Notes: generated from the letters alone by a model not told the origin. DNA of 64,000 nt from JABDIY01 sp963751955 (GCA_963751955.1 CAVVWM010000011.1:372001-436000), one strand, 5' to 3'. Shown: positions 51,738 through 60,958, counted from the first letter of the stretch. A program made the numbers and translations.

Positions 51738-52055
51738 GTGGGCTTTTTCGATTCGATCAAGAAATGGTTCTCCGCCGAGGCAGCGGAGGTGAAAGAATCG
51801 GCGACTGCAGCCAAGTCTCGAATGGAAGCCGAGATGGGCCGCCGCGAGGCCGAACTCCACACCACACCAGAGCAGAAGCTCGAGCAGATCCAGCACGAAA
51901 TCAGCGATGATCCATTCGCCGAGGTGCGCAACAAGATCGAGGGCCACCAAGCCCACGCCGACGCGGTCGACGAGCTTTCACCGACAACAGACACCAGCGC
52001 CGACGACGCGGCAGCGCCGGAGGATTCTGAACACGATCCGGGCTCGGTTTCCTGA
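51738..52055 (+). CDS. Small coiled-coil hypothetical protein
   Basis: A 105-residue, hydrophilic protein with GTG start. An amphipathic N-terminus (MGFFDSIKKWFSAEAAEVKE) that could touch the membrane is followed by a predicted coiled coil (SRMEAEMGRREAELHTTPEQ). Then comes KLEQIQHEISDDPFAEVRNK, and an acidic, disordered tail. I do not recognise the family. It lies divergently from rimP and 73 bp upstream of ispG on the same strand. Confidence 0.6.
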   Translation: MGFFDSIKKWFSAEAAEVKESATAAKSRMEAEMGRREAELHTTPEQKLEQIQHEISDDPFAEVRNKIEGHQAHADAVDELSPTTDTSADDAAAPEDSEHDPGSVS

Positions 52056-52127
52056 CATAGCTCGTGGTGTGGGCTGGCACGGCCGCCGGAGCGGCCCAGG
52101 CGGCTTGAACAGTGGCAGACTGATTCC

Positions 52128-53378
52128 ATGGACGCCGGTGCCGTAACGTTTCCTCGCAAGAAGACCCGACAAATCATGGTCGGCAACGTGCCTGTCGGCG
52201 GCGATGCGCCGATCACGGTTCAGTCGATGACCATCACCAAGACCGCCGATCACGAAGCCACACTGCAGCAGATCTATGCCCTGGCTGCGGCCGGCGCTGA
52301 CATCGTGCGCTGTACTTGCAATGAGCCAGCTGCGGCCGAGGGGCTGGCTCGAATCGTTCCTCGTTCGCCCGTTCCCATCGTCGCCGATATCCACCACCAA
52401 TACCGCCGGGCGCTCGAAGCCCTGGAAGCCGGCGTTCACTGCCTGCGGCTGAATCCGGGCAACATTCGCAAGCCCGAACACATCAAGGCGGTGGCCCAGG
52501 AGGCCAAGGACCGAAATGTACCGATCCGGATCGGCGTGAACGGCGGCAGCCTCCACCCAGACCTGTACAAGAAATATGGAGGGCGGGTGACCCCCGAGGC
52601 AATGGTCGAATCGGCGCTCCAAGAGATCGCCTACTTCGAAGAGGTCGACTTCGACCTCATCAAGATAAGCGTCAAAGCGTCGAACGTCCCGCTGATGATC
52701 GAGGCCTACCGTCAGCTCAGCGAGGTCACCGACTACCCGCTACATCTCGGGGTAACCGAGGCCGGGCCACCCCCTGGCGGCATCGTGAAAGCAACGGCGG
52801 GAATCGCCACTCTTTTGGCCGAAGGGATCGGTGACACGATCCGGTATTCACTCACCTCAGATCCGGTCGATGAGGCCAAACTCGGTCGTCAGCTGTTGGA
52901 ATCATTCGGCTTGCGGGAACGCAAGAATGTCGATCTGATCGCCTGCCCCAGCTGTGGCAGGGCCGAGATAGATGTGTTCAAGGTGGCCCAGGACGCTCAG
53001 GACGCCTTCGCCGACAAGAAACTGCCGCTACAGGTGGCGGTAATGGGCTGCGTGGTGAACGGTCCCGGCGAAGCTCGCGACGCTGATATCGGTATCGCCG
53101 CCGGAAACAAGCGGGGTCATCTGTTCGTGAAGGGAACAAATGTGGCTGTGGTTCCCGAAGCCGAGATGGTGCCCACGCTGGTCGAATGGGCCGAGTTCAT
53201 CAACGAACACGGCATCGACGCTGCCATGAAACGAGCCCAGGCAAGTGCACCGGCAGCGCGAAGGGCGGCCGAGGAAGACCGAAACCGAAACCTCGACGAG
53301 CTGGGCGAGGACGCCAACCATGCCGAACAAACGGTGGAGTTGATCCGCAAAGAGCGGATCAAAAACGAGTCGAGCTAG
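52128..53378 (+). CDS. ispG: 4-hydroxy-3-methylbut-2-enyl-diphosphate synthase
   Basis: Iron-sulfur enzyme of the MEP isoprenoid pathway converting MEcPP to HMBPP. The protein is 416 residues. N-terminal barrel: VGGDAPITVQSMTITKTADH, AAAGADIVRCTCNEPAAAEG, IVADIHHQYRRALEALEAGV and CLRLNPGNIRKPEHIKAVAQ. The C-terminal domain has the three cluster ligands in LIACPSCGRAEIDVF and VMGCVVNGPGEARDADIGIA. dxr, another MEP enzyme, is 1.3 kb away on the opposite strand; IspG-RseP-Dxr is the usual actinobacterial grouping. Convergent with rseP, 20 bp apart, no terminator seen. Confidence 0.96.
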   Translation: MDAGAVTFPRKKTRQIMVGNVPVGGDAPITVQSMTITKTADHEATLQQIYALAAAGADIVRCTCNEPAAAEGLARIVPRSPVPIVADIHHQYRRALEALEAGVHCLRLNPGNIRKPEHIKAVAQEAKDRNVPIRIGVNGGSLHPDLYKKYGGRVTPEAMVESALQEIAYFEEVDFDLIKISVKASNVPLMIEAYRQLSEVTDYPLHLGVTEAGPPPGGIVKATAGIATLLAEGIGDTIRYSLTSDPVDEAKLGRQLLESFGLRERKNVDLIACPSCGRAEIDVFKVAQDAQDAFADKKLPLQVAVMGCVVNGPGEARDADIGIAAGNKRGHLFVKGTNVAVVPEAEMVPTLVEWAEFINEHGIDAAMKRAQASAPAARRAAEEDRNRNLDELGEDANHAEQTVELIRKERIKNESS

Positions 53379-53397
53379 AGCACTCCTGCTGATTGCC

Positions 53398-54720
53398 TCA
53401 TCCGGCCAGTAGGACGACGTCGAGGAAGATGGTCGTGACGCCTAGTACTGCAAGGATGGCCACAACCCCATAGGTGAGCGGGAGCAACTTGGCCACGTCG
53501 ACCTGGTATCGCTCTCCGCCGATGGAACGAAGTCGCTCGTAAGTCGCGATCGCTGCATGACCACCGTCGAGGGGAAGCAGCGGCAACAGATTGAAGACTC
53601 CCACGAAGCAATTGATCAGGGCCAGCAGGTAAATCGGAAAGGTCCAGTCGGTACCAGCGGTGCGGCCGGCCACACCGACTGCTCCGACAACCGAGACGGG
53701 CCGTGCGGCGTCTTGGTCAGCACCACCGTCGACGTTGATAGCGCTCTCCACCAGTCCGATCAGGGTGCTGGGCGATAGGAAGCGAGGAATCGCCGTGGCC
53801 GTGAGCCACATCGACTCTCCAAACTCATTCACGCCAGCGGCGAAACCAGGACGCTGGAGTTCGGGCACTGCGGAGAAGTCGGCGGAGACGCCGATTCGAC
53901 CAAAGCTTGATCCGCCGTCGTTGACCGTTCCGATGGTCGCGCTCTTTTCGAACGTTTCCCCGTCACGGCGGATGACGAACTCGACCGTTTCACCAGGGCG
54001 CGGTCGGACCGCATCGAGCAACCCAAACCACTGATCGGTCGCCGCTCCGTCGACCGAGACAATTTGATCGCCGGGCAGCAGTCCAAGCTCTTGCCCGGTG
54101 GTCTGAGCCCCGGCTTCGCCTTCGGCCAGTTCGTCAACGACCCAACCGCTGCTGTCGTAGTCGGGATGGAGGAAGCCGATACCGATCACGGTGCTGAGCA
54201 GAACGAACAACACGAGGGCTTGAAGAAAGTGCATGATGGAACCGGCGGTGATCACCAGCATCCGGCGGGGATAACTCTTGTTCATGTAGGCCCGGTCGGC
54301 GTCCTCGGGTGCAACTGGGTCGAGGTTGTTCATGCCGATGATCCGCACGAACGCTCCGGCGGGGATTGCCTTCACGCCGTAGGTGACTTCGCCCCGTTTG
54401 AACGAAAAGATTGTTGGGCCGAATCCGAGAAAGAAATCAGTGGGCTTCATGCCGGTCCACCTGGCGGTCATGAAATGGCCAAGTTCGTGGAGGAAGATCA
54501 TGAAGATCACTCCGACGGCTACCAGGAAATAGACCGGACCAGCGAACAGCAGCAACCAGGCGAAGAAGCCAATCAGTAGTGTCAAGGCCCACAGGTTTGT
54601 GCCAGGTTCTTCGCTCGGTTTGGTGTCACCCACGGCTAGCGACGCGGCACGGCTTCGCTCGCTCGGTGGCGGGGTGACATTGTGGGTGTCTTCGTGCACG
54701 AAATCGTCCTTGGGTGTCAA
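53398..54720 (-). CDS. rseP: Site-2 intramembrane zinc metalloprotease (M50)
   Basis: Cleaves membrane-anchored anti-sigma factors and other signals (RseP/Rip1 family). The protein is 440 residues. A ~35-residue hydrophilic N-terminus precedes helices. The active site VIFMIFLHELGHFMTARWTG contains HELGH. FFLGFGPTIFSFKRGEVTYG and KAIPAGAFVRIIGMNNLDPV follow. A PDZ domain spans roughly residues 185-265 (LGLLPGDQIVSVDGAATDQW). The second zinc site is in FVGVFNLLPLLPLDGGHAAI (L-D-G-G). Overlaps dxr by four bases. Confidence 0.95.
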   Translation of the reverse strand: MTPKDDFVHEDTHNVTPPPSERSRAASLAVGDTKPSEEPGTNLWALTLLIGFFAWLLLFAGPVYFLVAVGVIFMIFLHELGHFMTARWTGMKPTDFFLGFGPTIFSFKRGEVTYGVKAIPAGAFVRIIGMNNLDPVAPEDADRAYMNKSYPRRMLVITAGSIMHFLQALVLFVLLSTVIGIGFLHPDYDSSGWVVDELAEGEAGAQTTGQELGLLPGDQIVSVDGAATDQWFGLLDAVRPRPGETVEFVIRRDGETFEKSATIGTVNDGGSSFGRIGVSADFSAVPELQRPGFAAGVNEFGESMWLTATAIPRFLSPSTLIGLVESAINVDGGADQDAARPVSVVGAVGVAGRTAGTDWTFPIYLLALINCFVGVFNLLPLLPLDGGHAAIATYERLRSIGGERYQVDVAKLLPLTYGVVAILAVLGVTTIFLDVVLLAG

Positions 54721-55895
54721 GATCGGCTGGTGATGAGCTCGGTTGCGCGAACCCTCGCCGACCGGTCTCCTTCGAGAACACCATCTAGTGTCTCACCCAT
54801 TCCACCATCATGAGAGGTCAGGACTGTTTCGACCACCTTCGGGATATCCGAGAAACCGATGCGCTCGGTGAGGAAAGCGTCGACCGCCACCTCGTTGGCG
54901 GCGCTCAGCCACGCCGGAGCCGTACCGCCCATGCGGCCGGCATCGAAAGCGAGATCGAGGCACGGAAAAGCCGCACGATCGGGAGGCTCGAAGGTGAGCG
55001 TAAGGGACTGGGTCCAGTCGATCTCTCCGAAGGGAGCTCCCAATCTGTCAGGAAATGCCAGGGCATACCCTATGGGGCCTCGCATGTCGGGTTGTGAGAG
55101 CTGAGCGATAGTAGAACCATCGGAGAAAGTGGCCATCGAGTGAACTATTGATTGGGGGTGCACGACCACCTCGATGTTGTCGAACGACAAAGCTGTGCCC
55201 AAATGGGAGGGAGCACCAAACAACTCCACCGCCTCTATGACCTCCAGGCCTTTGTTCATCAAGGTGGCAGAATCGACTGTGATCTTGGGGCCCATCGCCC
55301 ACGTTGGATGGGCGAGTGCTTCGGCCACGGTGACCGCTTCGAGTTCGGCCACGGTTCTACCCCGGAAGGGTCCACCTGATGCCGTTATCTGAATCCGGCT
55401 GATCTGGCGGGGCTGGTTGTTGGCCCGCAGACACTGGTGGATTGCAGCGTGTTCTGAATCAACCGGCACCAGCTCGGCTCCTGCGGTCCGTCGGGCGCGC
55501 TGCACAACCGGTCCGGCGGCGATCAAAGATTCCTTATTGGCGAGGCCCAAACGTCTGCCCGCCTCCAGGCAGGCCAAGGTGACGGGAAGGCCTGCGAAAC
55601 CTACGATGCCGTTGATCGTTACGTCTGCAGCCGCAGCGATATCCCGCAATGCAGACTCGCCCGCCCGCACCTCGATATTGGTGGGCAGCGCATCGCGTAG
55701 TGCTTCGATGTTCTGGTCGTCGGCGAGTACGACCACCTCGGGCTCGTACCTCCGGGCCTGCTCGGCCACCAGCTCCCAGGATGAGCCTGCGCTCAGAGCG
55801 TGCACACGATATCGATCGGGCTCTGTATCGATGACGTCGAGGGTCTGGGTTCCGATCGATCCCGTGGAACCTGCAATGGTGACCGCGATCGTCAT
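54717..55895 (-). CDS. dxr: 1-deoxy-D-xylulose-5-phosphate reductoisomerase
   Basis: Converts DXP to MEP with NADPH in isoprenoid synthesis. The protein is 392 residues. NADPH-binding TIAGSTGSIGTQTLDVIDTE at the N-terminus; VPVDSEHAAIHQCLRANN (metal and substrate acids); ITASGGPFRGRTVAELEAVT; MGPKITVDSATLMNKGLEVI; and VVHPQSIVHSMATFSDGSTI. Coupled to rseP by a four-base overlap. Upstream it is separated from cdsA by a tandem GC-rich repeat, so it may need its own promoter or rely on read-through. Confidence 0.96.
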   Translation of the reverse strand: MTIAVTIAGSTGSIGTQTLDVIDTEPDRYRVHALSAGSSWELVAEQARRYEPEVVVLADDQNIEALRDALPTNIEVRAGESALRDIAAAADVTINGIVGFAGLPVTLACLEAGRRLGLANKESLIAAGPVVQRARRTAGAELVPVDSEHAAIHQCLRANNQPRQISRIQITASGGPFRGRTVAELEAVTVAEALAHPTWAMGPKITVDSATLMNKGLEVIEAVELFGAPSHLGTALSFDNIEVVVHPQSIVHSMATFSDGSTIAQLSQPDMRGPIGYALAFPDRLGAPFGEIDWTQSLTLTFEPPDRAAFPCLDLAFDAGRMGGTAPAWLSAANEVAVDAFLTERIGFSDIPKVVETVLTSHDGGMGETLDGVLEGDRSARVRATELITSRS

Positions 55896-55948
55896 GATTT
55901 GAGGCTAGAGGCCAGAGGCTAACCCTGACCGGCTCGGCGAGAAACGGA

Positions 55949-56202
55949 GGCGAGCGGGAGGCCCGAGCGGAGGCCCGAGCCGAGCGGACCACATTCCGAA
56001 GCGACCCGGAGGGCCGAGTTCGTGAAACGAGCCCCAGCGAGTGAGAACACGAACAGGAAGGCCCGCAGGCGAGCGGGAGGCCCGAGCCGAGCGGACCACA
56101 TTCCGAAGCGACCCGGAGGGCCGAGTTCGTGAAACGAGCCCCAGCGAGTGAGAACACGAACAGGAAGGCCCGCAGGCGAGCGGGAGGCCCGAGCGGAGCG
56201 GA
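55949..56202. repeat. GC-rich tandem intergenic repeat (107-bp period, about two units)
   Basis: A unit beginning CGAGCGGACCACATTCCGAA at 55981 recurs at 56088 and is virtually identical over 107 bp. It includes CCGAAGCGACCCGGAGGGCC, AGTTCGTGAAACGAGCCCCA and GCCCGCAGGCGAGCGGGAGG. Shorter partial units flank it. It fills the whole gap between the cdsA stop (56203) and the dxr start. All frames are open because of composition, but nothing supports coding. Related sequence occurs at 40.5-40.6 and 62.6 kb. Confidence 0.9.
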
Positions 56203-57540
56203 CTATACGTAGTCGAGCACCCGGGCCAAGAAGTAGGCGGCGGGTAGCACAAACAGCAATGCATCGACACGGTCGAGGATTCCACCGTGCCCGGGCAGCA
56301 GCGCACCCATGTCTTTGAGCTTCAGGTCTCGCTTGAGCATGCTCTCGAAGAGGTCGCCGACAACGGCGACGACACCTAGCACCAAGCCAAAGGCGGCGGC
56401 GTGCCACCACGTTGTCCCGACACTGAAGATCGCATCGAGCACCAAGGCGCCAACGATTGCGCCGACAAGGCCGAAAAGTGTTCCTTCCCACGACTTGCGC
56501 GGCGACCATTCGTTGAAGACCCGATCGCCAAAGAACGCCTTCTTGAAGGTACGTCCCCCGAAAAAGGCGGCTGTGTCGGCGAACACGGTGACCGCGATCG
56601 CACCGACCAGAAGCTTTTGCCCATCGCTGAGATCGATGAGTAGGGCGCCAAAGCTGGCGCCGCCACCTATCCAGAAGACGCCGAGAAGGGTGACTGCAAG
56701 GTTGCTTAGAGGACGGGTCCGATCGGCTCCGACGATGTACCAAAGTCCGCCAAAGACGACCGTAAGGGCCATGAGCACGGCGTAGGCCTGTTCGCCTCGC
56801 CAGTACGCAGCCAGAGGGAAGAGCGCTGCCCCAACAAGTCCGAGCATCGTGGCCGGCTGGTGGTCGCCGTGGCGGACGGCGTCGAAGAACTCAACTGCCG
56901 CAAGTCCCGCGATCGCTGCGATGAGGACTGTTCCGGCCAGTGGGTGAATCAGGATCACGGCGAGCGCAATGGCAGCGAGGCCTACTCCGACAACGACTGC
57001 CTGGCCCATGTTTCGGCCCATGCCCGCTTGTGGAGTTTCAGACGAGTGTGCGGCGCTGGTTCGGGAAGGGCGCTCGCTTCGCTGCCGTCTCAGTCGGGGT
57101 TCAGGGCTCGTATCGGCACTGGCGGCGAGAGGTGCAGCTCGTGCCACCTTTGGGGCGGAGTCGCCGAAAGGGTCGTCAAGGTCGAGATCCGGACGTGGTG
57201 GCGGCGGGGAGTTGAGCCGAGGATCGTCGAAGTTCAAGATGTCGTCGTGACGAACCGCCGACCCTTCGTCGCCGAACACGACCTCGAGGTCGTCGTCAGC
57301 CCAACCTGAGCTCTCACCTCGCCAGCGCGGGCCGGAGAGGTCGCTCCATACCTCGGGTTCAGGCTGGGCCGGGATCGGTGGAACTTGGCCGGTTGGGGGC
57401 GCGCTCCAATGTGGTAGTGACCCACTACCACTCTCGTCGTCATCGGCGGGCACTACAGGAACGGGCCCGAAGCGGTTGGGATCGACCTCGGGTGGATCCC
57501 CGAAGACATCGTAGATACTGGGTGTGTCGTCGTCAGCCAT
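56203..57540 (-). CDS. cdsA: Phosphatidate cytidylyltransferase with a long disordered N-terminus
   Basis: Makes CDP-diacylglycerol from phosphatidic acid and CTP in the membrane. The protein is 445 residues against ~270-300 usual. The first ~180 residues are hydrophilic, rich in Asp, Pro and Ser with Arg patches (EPRLRRQRSERPSRTSAAHS) and no membrane segment. The enzyme part then has about eight helices. VFNEWSPRKSWEGTLFGLVG contains the conserved S-P-[RK]-K-[ST]-W-E-G, and the CDS signature VGDLFESMLKRDLKLKDMGA leads into LLPGHGGILDRVDALLF. Follows frr by two bases. Confidence 0.94.
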   Translation of the reverse strand: MADDDTPSIYDVFGDPPEVDPNRFGPVPVVPADDDESGSGSLPHWSAPPTGQVPPIPAQPEPEVWSDLSGPRWRGESSGWADDDLEVVFGDEGSAVRHDDILNFDDPRLNSPPPPRPDLDLDDPFGDSAPKVARAAPLAASADTSPEPRLRRQRSERPSRTSAAHSSETPQAGMGRNMGQAVVVGVGLAAIALAVILIHPLAGTVLIAAIAGLAAVEFFDAVRHGDHQPATMLGLVGAALFPLAAYWRGEQAYAVLMALTVVFGGLWYIVGADRTRPLSNLAVTLLGVFWIGGGASFGALLIDLSDGQKLLVGAIAVTVFADTAAFFGGRTFKKAFFGDRVFNEWSPRKSWEGTLFGLVGAIVGALVLDAIFSVGTTWWHAAAFGLVLGVVAVVGDLFESMLKRDLKLKDMGALLPGHGGILDRVDALLFVLPAAYFLARVLDYV

Positions 57541-57542
57541 TT

Positions 57543-58109
57543 CTATACCTCGAGCAGTTCCGCTTCTTTGTCGGCTACTGCCTGGTCGATTTCCCCTTCA
57601 CTAGCGTGGGTAAGTTGGTCGAGCGATTTCTCCGCTCGGTCCAGATCATCGGAGGACAGTTGTTTGTCCTTTTCCGCACTCTCGAGTTCTTTGCGAGCCT
57701 CACGCCGGATGTTGCGGATCGCAATTCGGCCATCTTCAGCCATCTTTTTGGTGAGGCGAACCATTTCTTTGCGGCGCTCCTCGGTGAGGGGCGGGAAGTT
57801 GAGGCGTAGTGAACGCCCGTCGTTGCTGGGCGAGAGGCCCAGGTCGCTGATCCTGATCGCCTTTTCGATCGCTTCGATATTCTGTGGATCATGAGGGGTG
57901 ATCAGAAGCTGTCGGGCTTCGGGGATCGAGATCGATGCCAGTTCTTGAACGGCCATCCGCACCCCGTAAGCCTCGGCGCTAAGACGCTCGACCAGCTGGG
58001 GAGCCGCACGGCCGGTTCGGACCGAGGAGAAGTCCGAGCGAGCGTGCGCGATGGCTTTGGCCATCCGGTCCTTCGCATCATCTAGGACCAGCTCTGCCAA
58101 CTCGCTCAT
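57543..58109 (-). CDS. frr: Ribosome recycling factor
   Basis: Splits post-termination ribosomes together with EF-G. The protein is 188 residues. Motifs: AKDRMAKAIAHARSDFSSVR-like AHARSDFSSVRTGRAAPQLV, VQELASISIPEARQLLITPH, IEKAIRISDLGLSPSNDGRS and LNFPPLTEERRKEMVRLTKK, followed by ARKELESAEKDKQLSSDDLD. It overlaps pyrH by four bases, the standard pyrH-frr coupling. Confidence 0.97.
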   Translation of the reverse strand: MSELAELVLDDAKDRMAKAIAHARSDFSSVRTGRAAPQLVERLSAEAYGVRMAVQELASISIPEARQLLITPHDPQNIEAIEKAIRISDLGLSPSNDGRSLRLNFPPLTEERRKEMVRLTKKMAEDGRIAIRNIRREARKELESAEKDKQLSSDDLDRAEKSLDQLTHASEGEIDQAVADKEAELLEV

Positions 58110-58852
58110 GAAACCAGAGTACCTACAGAGTTCCCCAGTAGCAGGCTTCTCAGGTTTCCTGTGCCAAGAAGATCGAACACCACGATGGGCATGTTGTTCT
58201 CGCGACAGTGTGCGATCGCAGTGGAATCCATGACGCGAAGGTTCTTGTTGAGCACGTCGAGATAGGTGAGGCGCTCGATCTTGGTTGCGCTCGGGTCTGT
58301 CTTCGGATCGGCGGTATAGATGCCATCAACGCCACCGTGGGTTCCCTTGAGCAGGACTTCTGCATCGATCTCCACCGCTCGGAGAGCGGCGGTGGTGTCG
58401 GTGGTGAAGAAGGGGTTGCCCGTGCCGGCGGCGAAGATAACCACCCGGTCTTTTTCCATGTGACGAATTGCTTTGCGACGGATGTAGGTCTCTGCCACCT
58501 GGGGCATGCTGATTGCGCTCTGCACCCGGGTGGGGACACCTTTTTGTTCGAGGATGTCCTGCAAGCCCAGCGCATTCATCACCGTGGCGAGCATGCCCAT
58601 GTAGTCGGCCTGAGCCCGGTCGAGCCCGCTTTCTGCGCCGGTCATCCCTCGCCAGATGTTGCCACCGCCGACGACGACTGCGATTTCTACTCCCAGTTCG
58701 TTTCGAGCCTCGACGATGTCGTCAGCGATACGGCTGACCACTCCCCCGTCGATTCCGAAACCTCTGTCTCCCGCGAACGCCTCGCCGGACAACTTCAGAA
58801 GCACCCGTTTGTATTTGGTCTCTACCGCTGGTGGAACCGCCGTCTCAGTCAT
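58106..58852 (-). CDS. pyrH: Uridylate (UMP) kinase
   Basis: Phosphorylates UMP to UDP. Amino-acid-kinase fold, 248 residues. RVLLKLSGEAFAGDRGFGID at the N-terminus; EIAVVVGGGNIWRGMTGAES; DYMGMLATVMNALGLQDILE; VVIFAAGTGNPFFTTDTTAA; and VLLKGTHGGVDGIYTADPKT. The ATG at 58852 is preferred over an upstream TTG at 58861. It follows tsf by about 20 bases. Confidence 0.96.
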   Translation of the reverse strand: MTETAVPPAVETKYKRVLLKLSGEAFAGDRGFGIDGGVVSRIADDIVEARNELGVEIAVVVGGGNIWRGMTGAESGLDRAQADYMGMLATVMNALGLQDILEQKGVPTRVQSAISMPQVAETYIRRKAIRHMEKDRVVIFAAGTGNPFFTTDTTAALRAVEIDAEVLLKGTHGGVDGIYTADPKTDPSATKIERLTYLDVLNKNLRVMDSTAIAHCRENNMPIVVFDLLGTGNLRSLLLGNSVGTLVS

Positions 58853-58873
58853 CAGGTTCAAAGCTACCGACCG

Positions 58874-59650
58874 CTAGCCCACCATTGCGAGGGTGAAGCG
58901 TTTGATCACGCCGGACCCAATCTTGGCAGCTACGGTCTCCTTGTCACCGAAGACTCCCTGCTCCAGCAGTACCGATTCGCTGAACCAACTGTTCACCCGT
59001 CCCGCCACGATCTTGTCCCACGCAGCTTCGGGCTTACCTTCGCTCTTGGTGATCTCCAGCAGGGCGGACCGTTCCTTCTCGACGTCCTCGGCCGGCACAT
59101 CGTCGCGACTGAGGTAGCGCGGCTTGCCGAATGCGACATGAAGTGCGATTTCGTGAAGGGTTTCGGGATCGACGCCCTCGGCCTCGATCAGCACGCCAGC
59201 TCGACCGCCGCCATGAAGGTAGGCGTCGATGACGCTGTCGGCGGACTTGGAGTACTGGGCGACTACGCCCAGCTCGATGTTCTCCTTGACGTTGAGCTTG
59301 AGATCGTCGATCCGGGACTGGAAAGTCGCGGCCGCTCCTTCGCCATCAGCCAAAACGGCTGCTGCGATGTCGTCGGCAAGACTCACGAACTCGTCGTTCT
59401 TGGCGGAGAAATCGGTTTCGGATTTGAGGTGGACCAGAGCCGCCGCTGTGTCGTTTTCAACCACGACAACCAGGCCCTCGGTATTGTCGCGATCGGATCG
59501 GGTCGCAGCCTTGGCCAGACCCTTCTCGCGCAGGATCTGGACCGCCGCTTCGAAGTCCCCATCGGCTTCGGTGAGCGCCTTCTTGGAATCCATCATGCCG
59601 GCACCGGTTGACTTGCGGAGTTCTTGTACGTCTTTGGCCGTGATTGCCAT
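58874..59650 (-). CDS. tsf: Translation elongation factor Ts
   Basis: Guanine-nucleotide exchange factor for EF-Tu. The protein is 258 residues. ATG 59650 follows AAGGACG. Signature at the N-terminus: VQELRKSTGAGMMDSKKALT, then DGDFEAAVQILREKGLAKAA. SETDFSAKNDEFVSLADDIA carries the conserved TDF-x-[AS]-[KR]-N. LHEIALHVAFGKPRYLSRDD, then the C-terminal EQGVFGDKETVAAKIGSGVI. Spaced 67 bp after rpsB. Confidence 0.97.
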   Translation of the reverse strand: MAITAKDVQELRKSTGAGMMDSKKALTEADGDFEAAVQILREKGLAKAATRSDRDNTEGLVVVVENDTAAALVHLKSETDFSAKNDEFVSLADDIAAAVLADGEGAAATFQSRIDDLKLNVKENIELGVVAQYSKSADSVIDAYLHGGGRAGVLIEAEGVDPETLHEIALHVAFGKPRYLSRDDVPAEDVEKERSALLEITKSEGKPEAAWDKIVAGRVNSWFSESVLLEQGVFGDKETVAAKIGSGVIKRFTLAMVG

Positions 59651-59717
59651 GAGGATTCGTCCTTCCTTGCTACTTCGGTGGTGAGAGGAGTCTGCGCTAG
59701 CAGATACCTCGCGTCTT

Positions 59718-60780
59718 CTACGCCTCGGGCTCGGCCGGAGGCGTGGTGACCGCTGCTGTTGCCCCTGGGGTCTCGAGGTCAGGATCGGGCTCAGCGGAAC
59801 CGCCGGCAACAGCCTCGGGCGCCGGACTGGCGGCGGACTCGACAGCCTCGTCAACCGAAGGTGCCGCCGCTTCCTGTACTTCAGCGGGAGCTGGTGCTTC
59901 TGCTTCAGCCGGAGCTGGTGCTTCAGCGGGAGCTGGTGCTTCTGCTTCTGCTTCGGCGGCCACGCGGGCTTCGCGAGCCGACGCCTCATCGGCGGCAGCA
60001 CGACGAGCCTCGGCCTGTTCCATAGCGATCCGGGCCGTTTCCTCATCGGAACGTTCCACGGGACCGGTGGGTGCTCCGGTGCGATGCGACGCCATGAGCT
60101 TGCCTTCGATGACAGCCTCGGCAATGACACCGGTTATCAGCTCGGTGGCACGGATGGCGTCGTCGTTGCCCGGGATCGGGTAGGAGATGAGGTCGGGATC
60201 ACAGTTGGTGTCGACCACGGCGACAATCGGGATGCCCAGCTTCCGGGCCTCGGTGACGGCGATATGTTCTTTGATCGTGTCCATCACGAACACGACGTCG
60301 GGCAGCTTGATCATTTTCTTGATGCCGCCGATGTTGCGATCGAGCTTGGTGAGTTCGCGGGAATAGAGAAGGGCTTCCTTCTTGGGCATGTGCTCGAAGT
60401 CGCCGGCGGCGCGGCATGCGTTCGTACTCGATGAGCTTGGCCACCCGCTTGGAGATGGTGTTGTAGTTGGTGAGCATTCCGCCCAACCAGCGCTGATCGA
60501 CGAAGGGCATTCCCACGCTCTGGGCGTGACGGCGGATCGGCTCCTGAGCCTGCTTCTTGGTTCCAACGAACAGAACCGAGCCGCCTTTTGCGACAGTGTC
60601 GCGTACAAAGGTGTAGGCCTTCTCGATTCCGTTCAGGGTCTGAACGAGGTCGATCACATAGATGCCGCCACGCTCGCCGTGGATGAATCGCTTCATCTTG
60701 GGATTCCAACGGCGGGTCTGGTGTCCGAAGTGGACGCCTGACTCCAAGAGCTGGCTCATCGTTACTACTGCATCTGACAT
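59718..60780 (-). CDS. rpsB: 30S ribosomal protein S2, with a one-base frameshift and long C-terminal tail
   Basis: The start follows GGAGGAAACA: MSDAVVTMSQLLESGVHFGH. The first frame runs normally through MLTNYNTISKRVAKLIEYER and then fails. S2 sequence resumes one base over at AAGDFEHMPKKEALLYSREL, continuing with IGGIKKMIKLPDVVFVMDTI and IPGNDDAIRATELITGVIAE. One extra base within 60405-60418 accounts for it, giving 353 residues. That is well over the ~230-300 usual because of a ~120-residue tail rich in Ala, Glu and Pro (APAPAEAPAPAEAEAPAPAE). S2 is essential, so an assembly indel is the likely cause. Confidence 0.93.
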
Positions 60781-60958
60781 TGTTTCCTCCGGTTGCACCC
60801 GCTATCCAGCACACCGACTCACGAATGAGACGGGTGACCGTGGATTCAGACAGCGGTCTAAGTTACTGAGTGCCGCCCGGTCGAACGACGGGTCAAGGAT
60901 AGCGGGCAATCGAATGATCCAGGGCTGCTGCGGGCGAATTTCAATCTCGGTCACCCGA

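Noticed and set aside
55905..56743. Long open frames on both strands over the 55.9-kb repeat
   Set aside because: They arise from repetitive GC-rich composition, run through the cdsA stop in other frames and show no independent coding signal.
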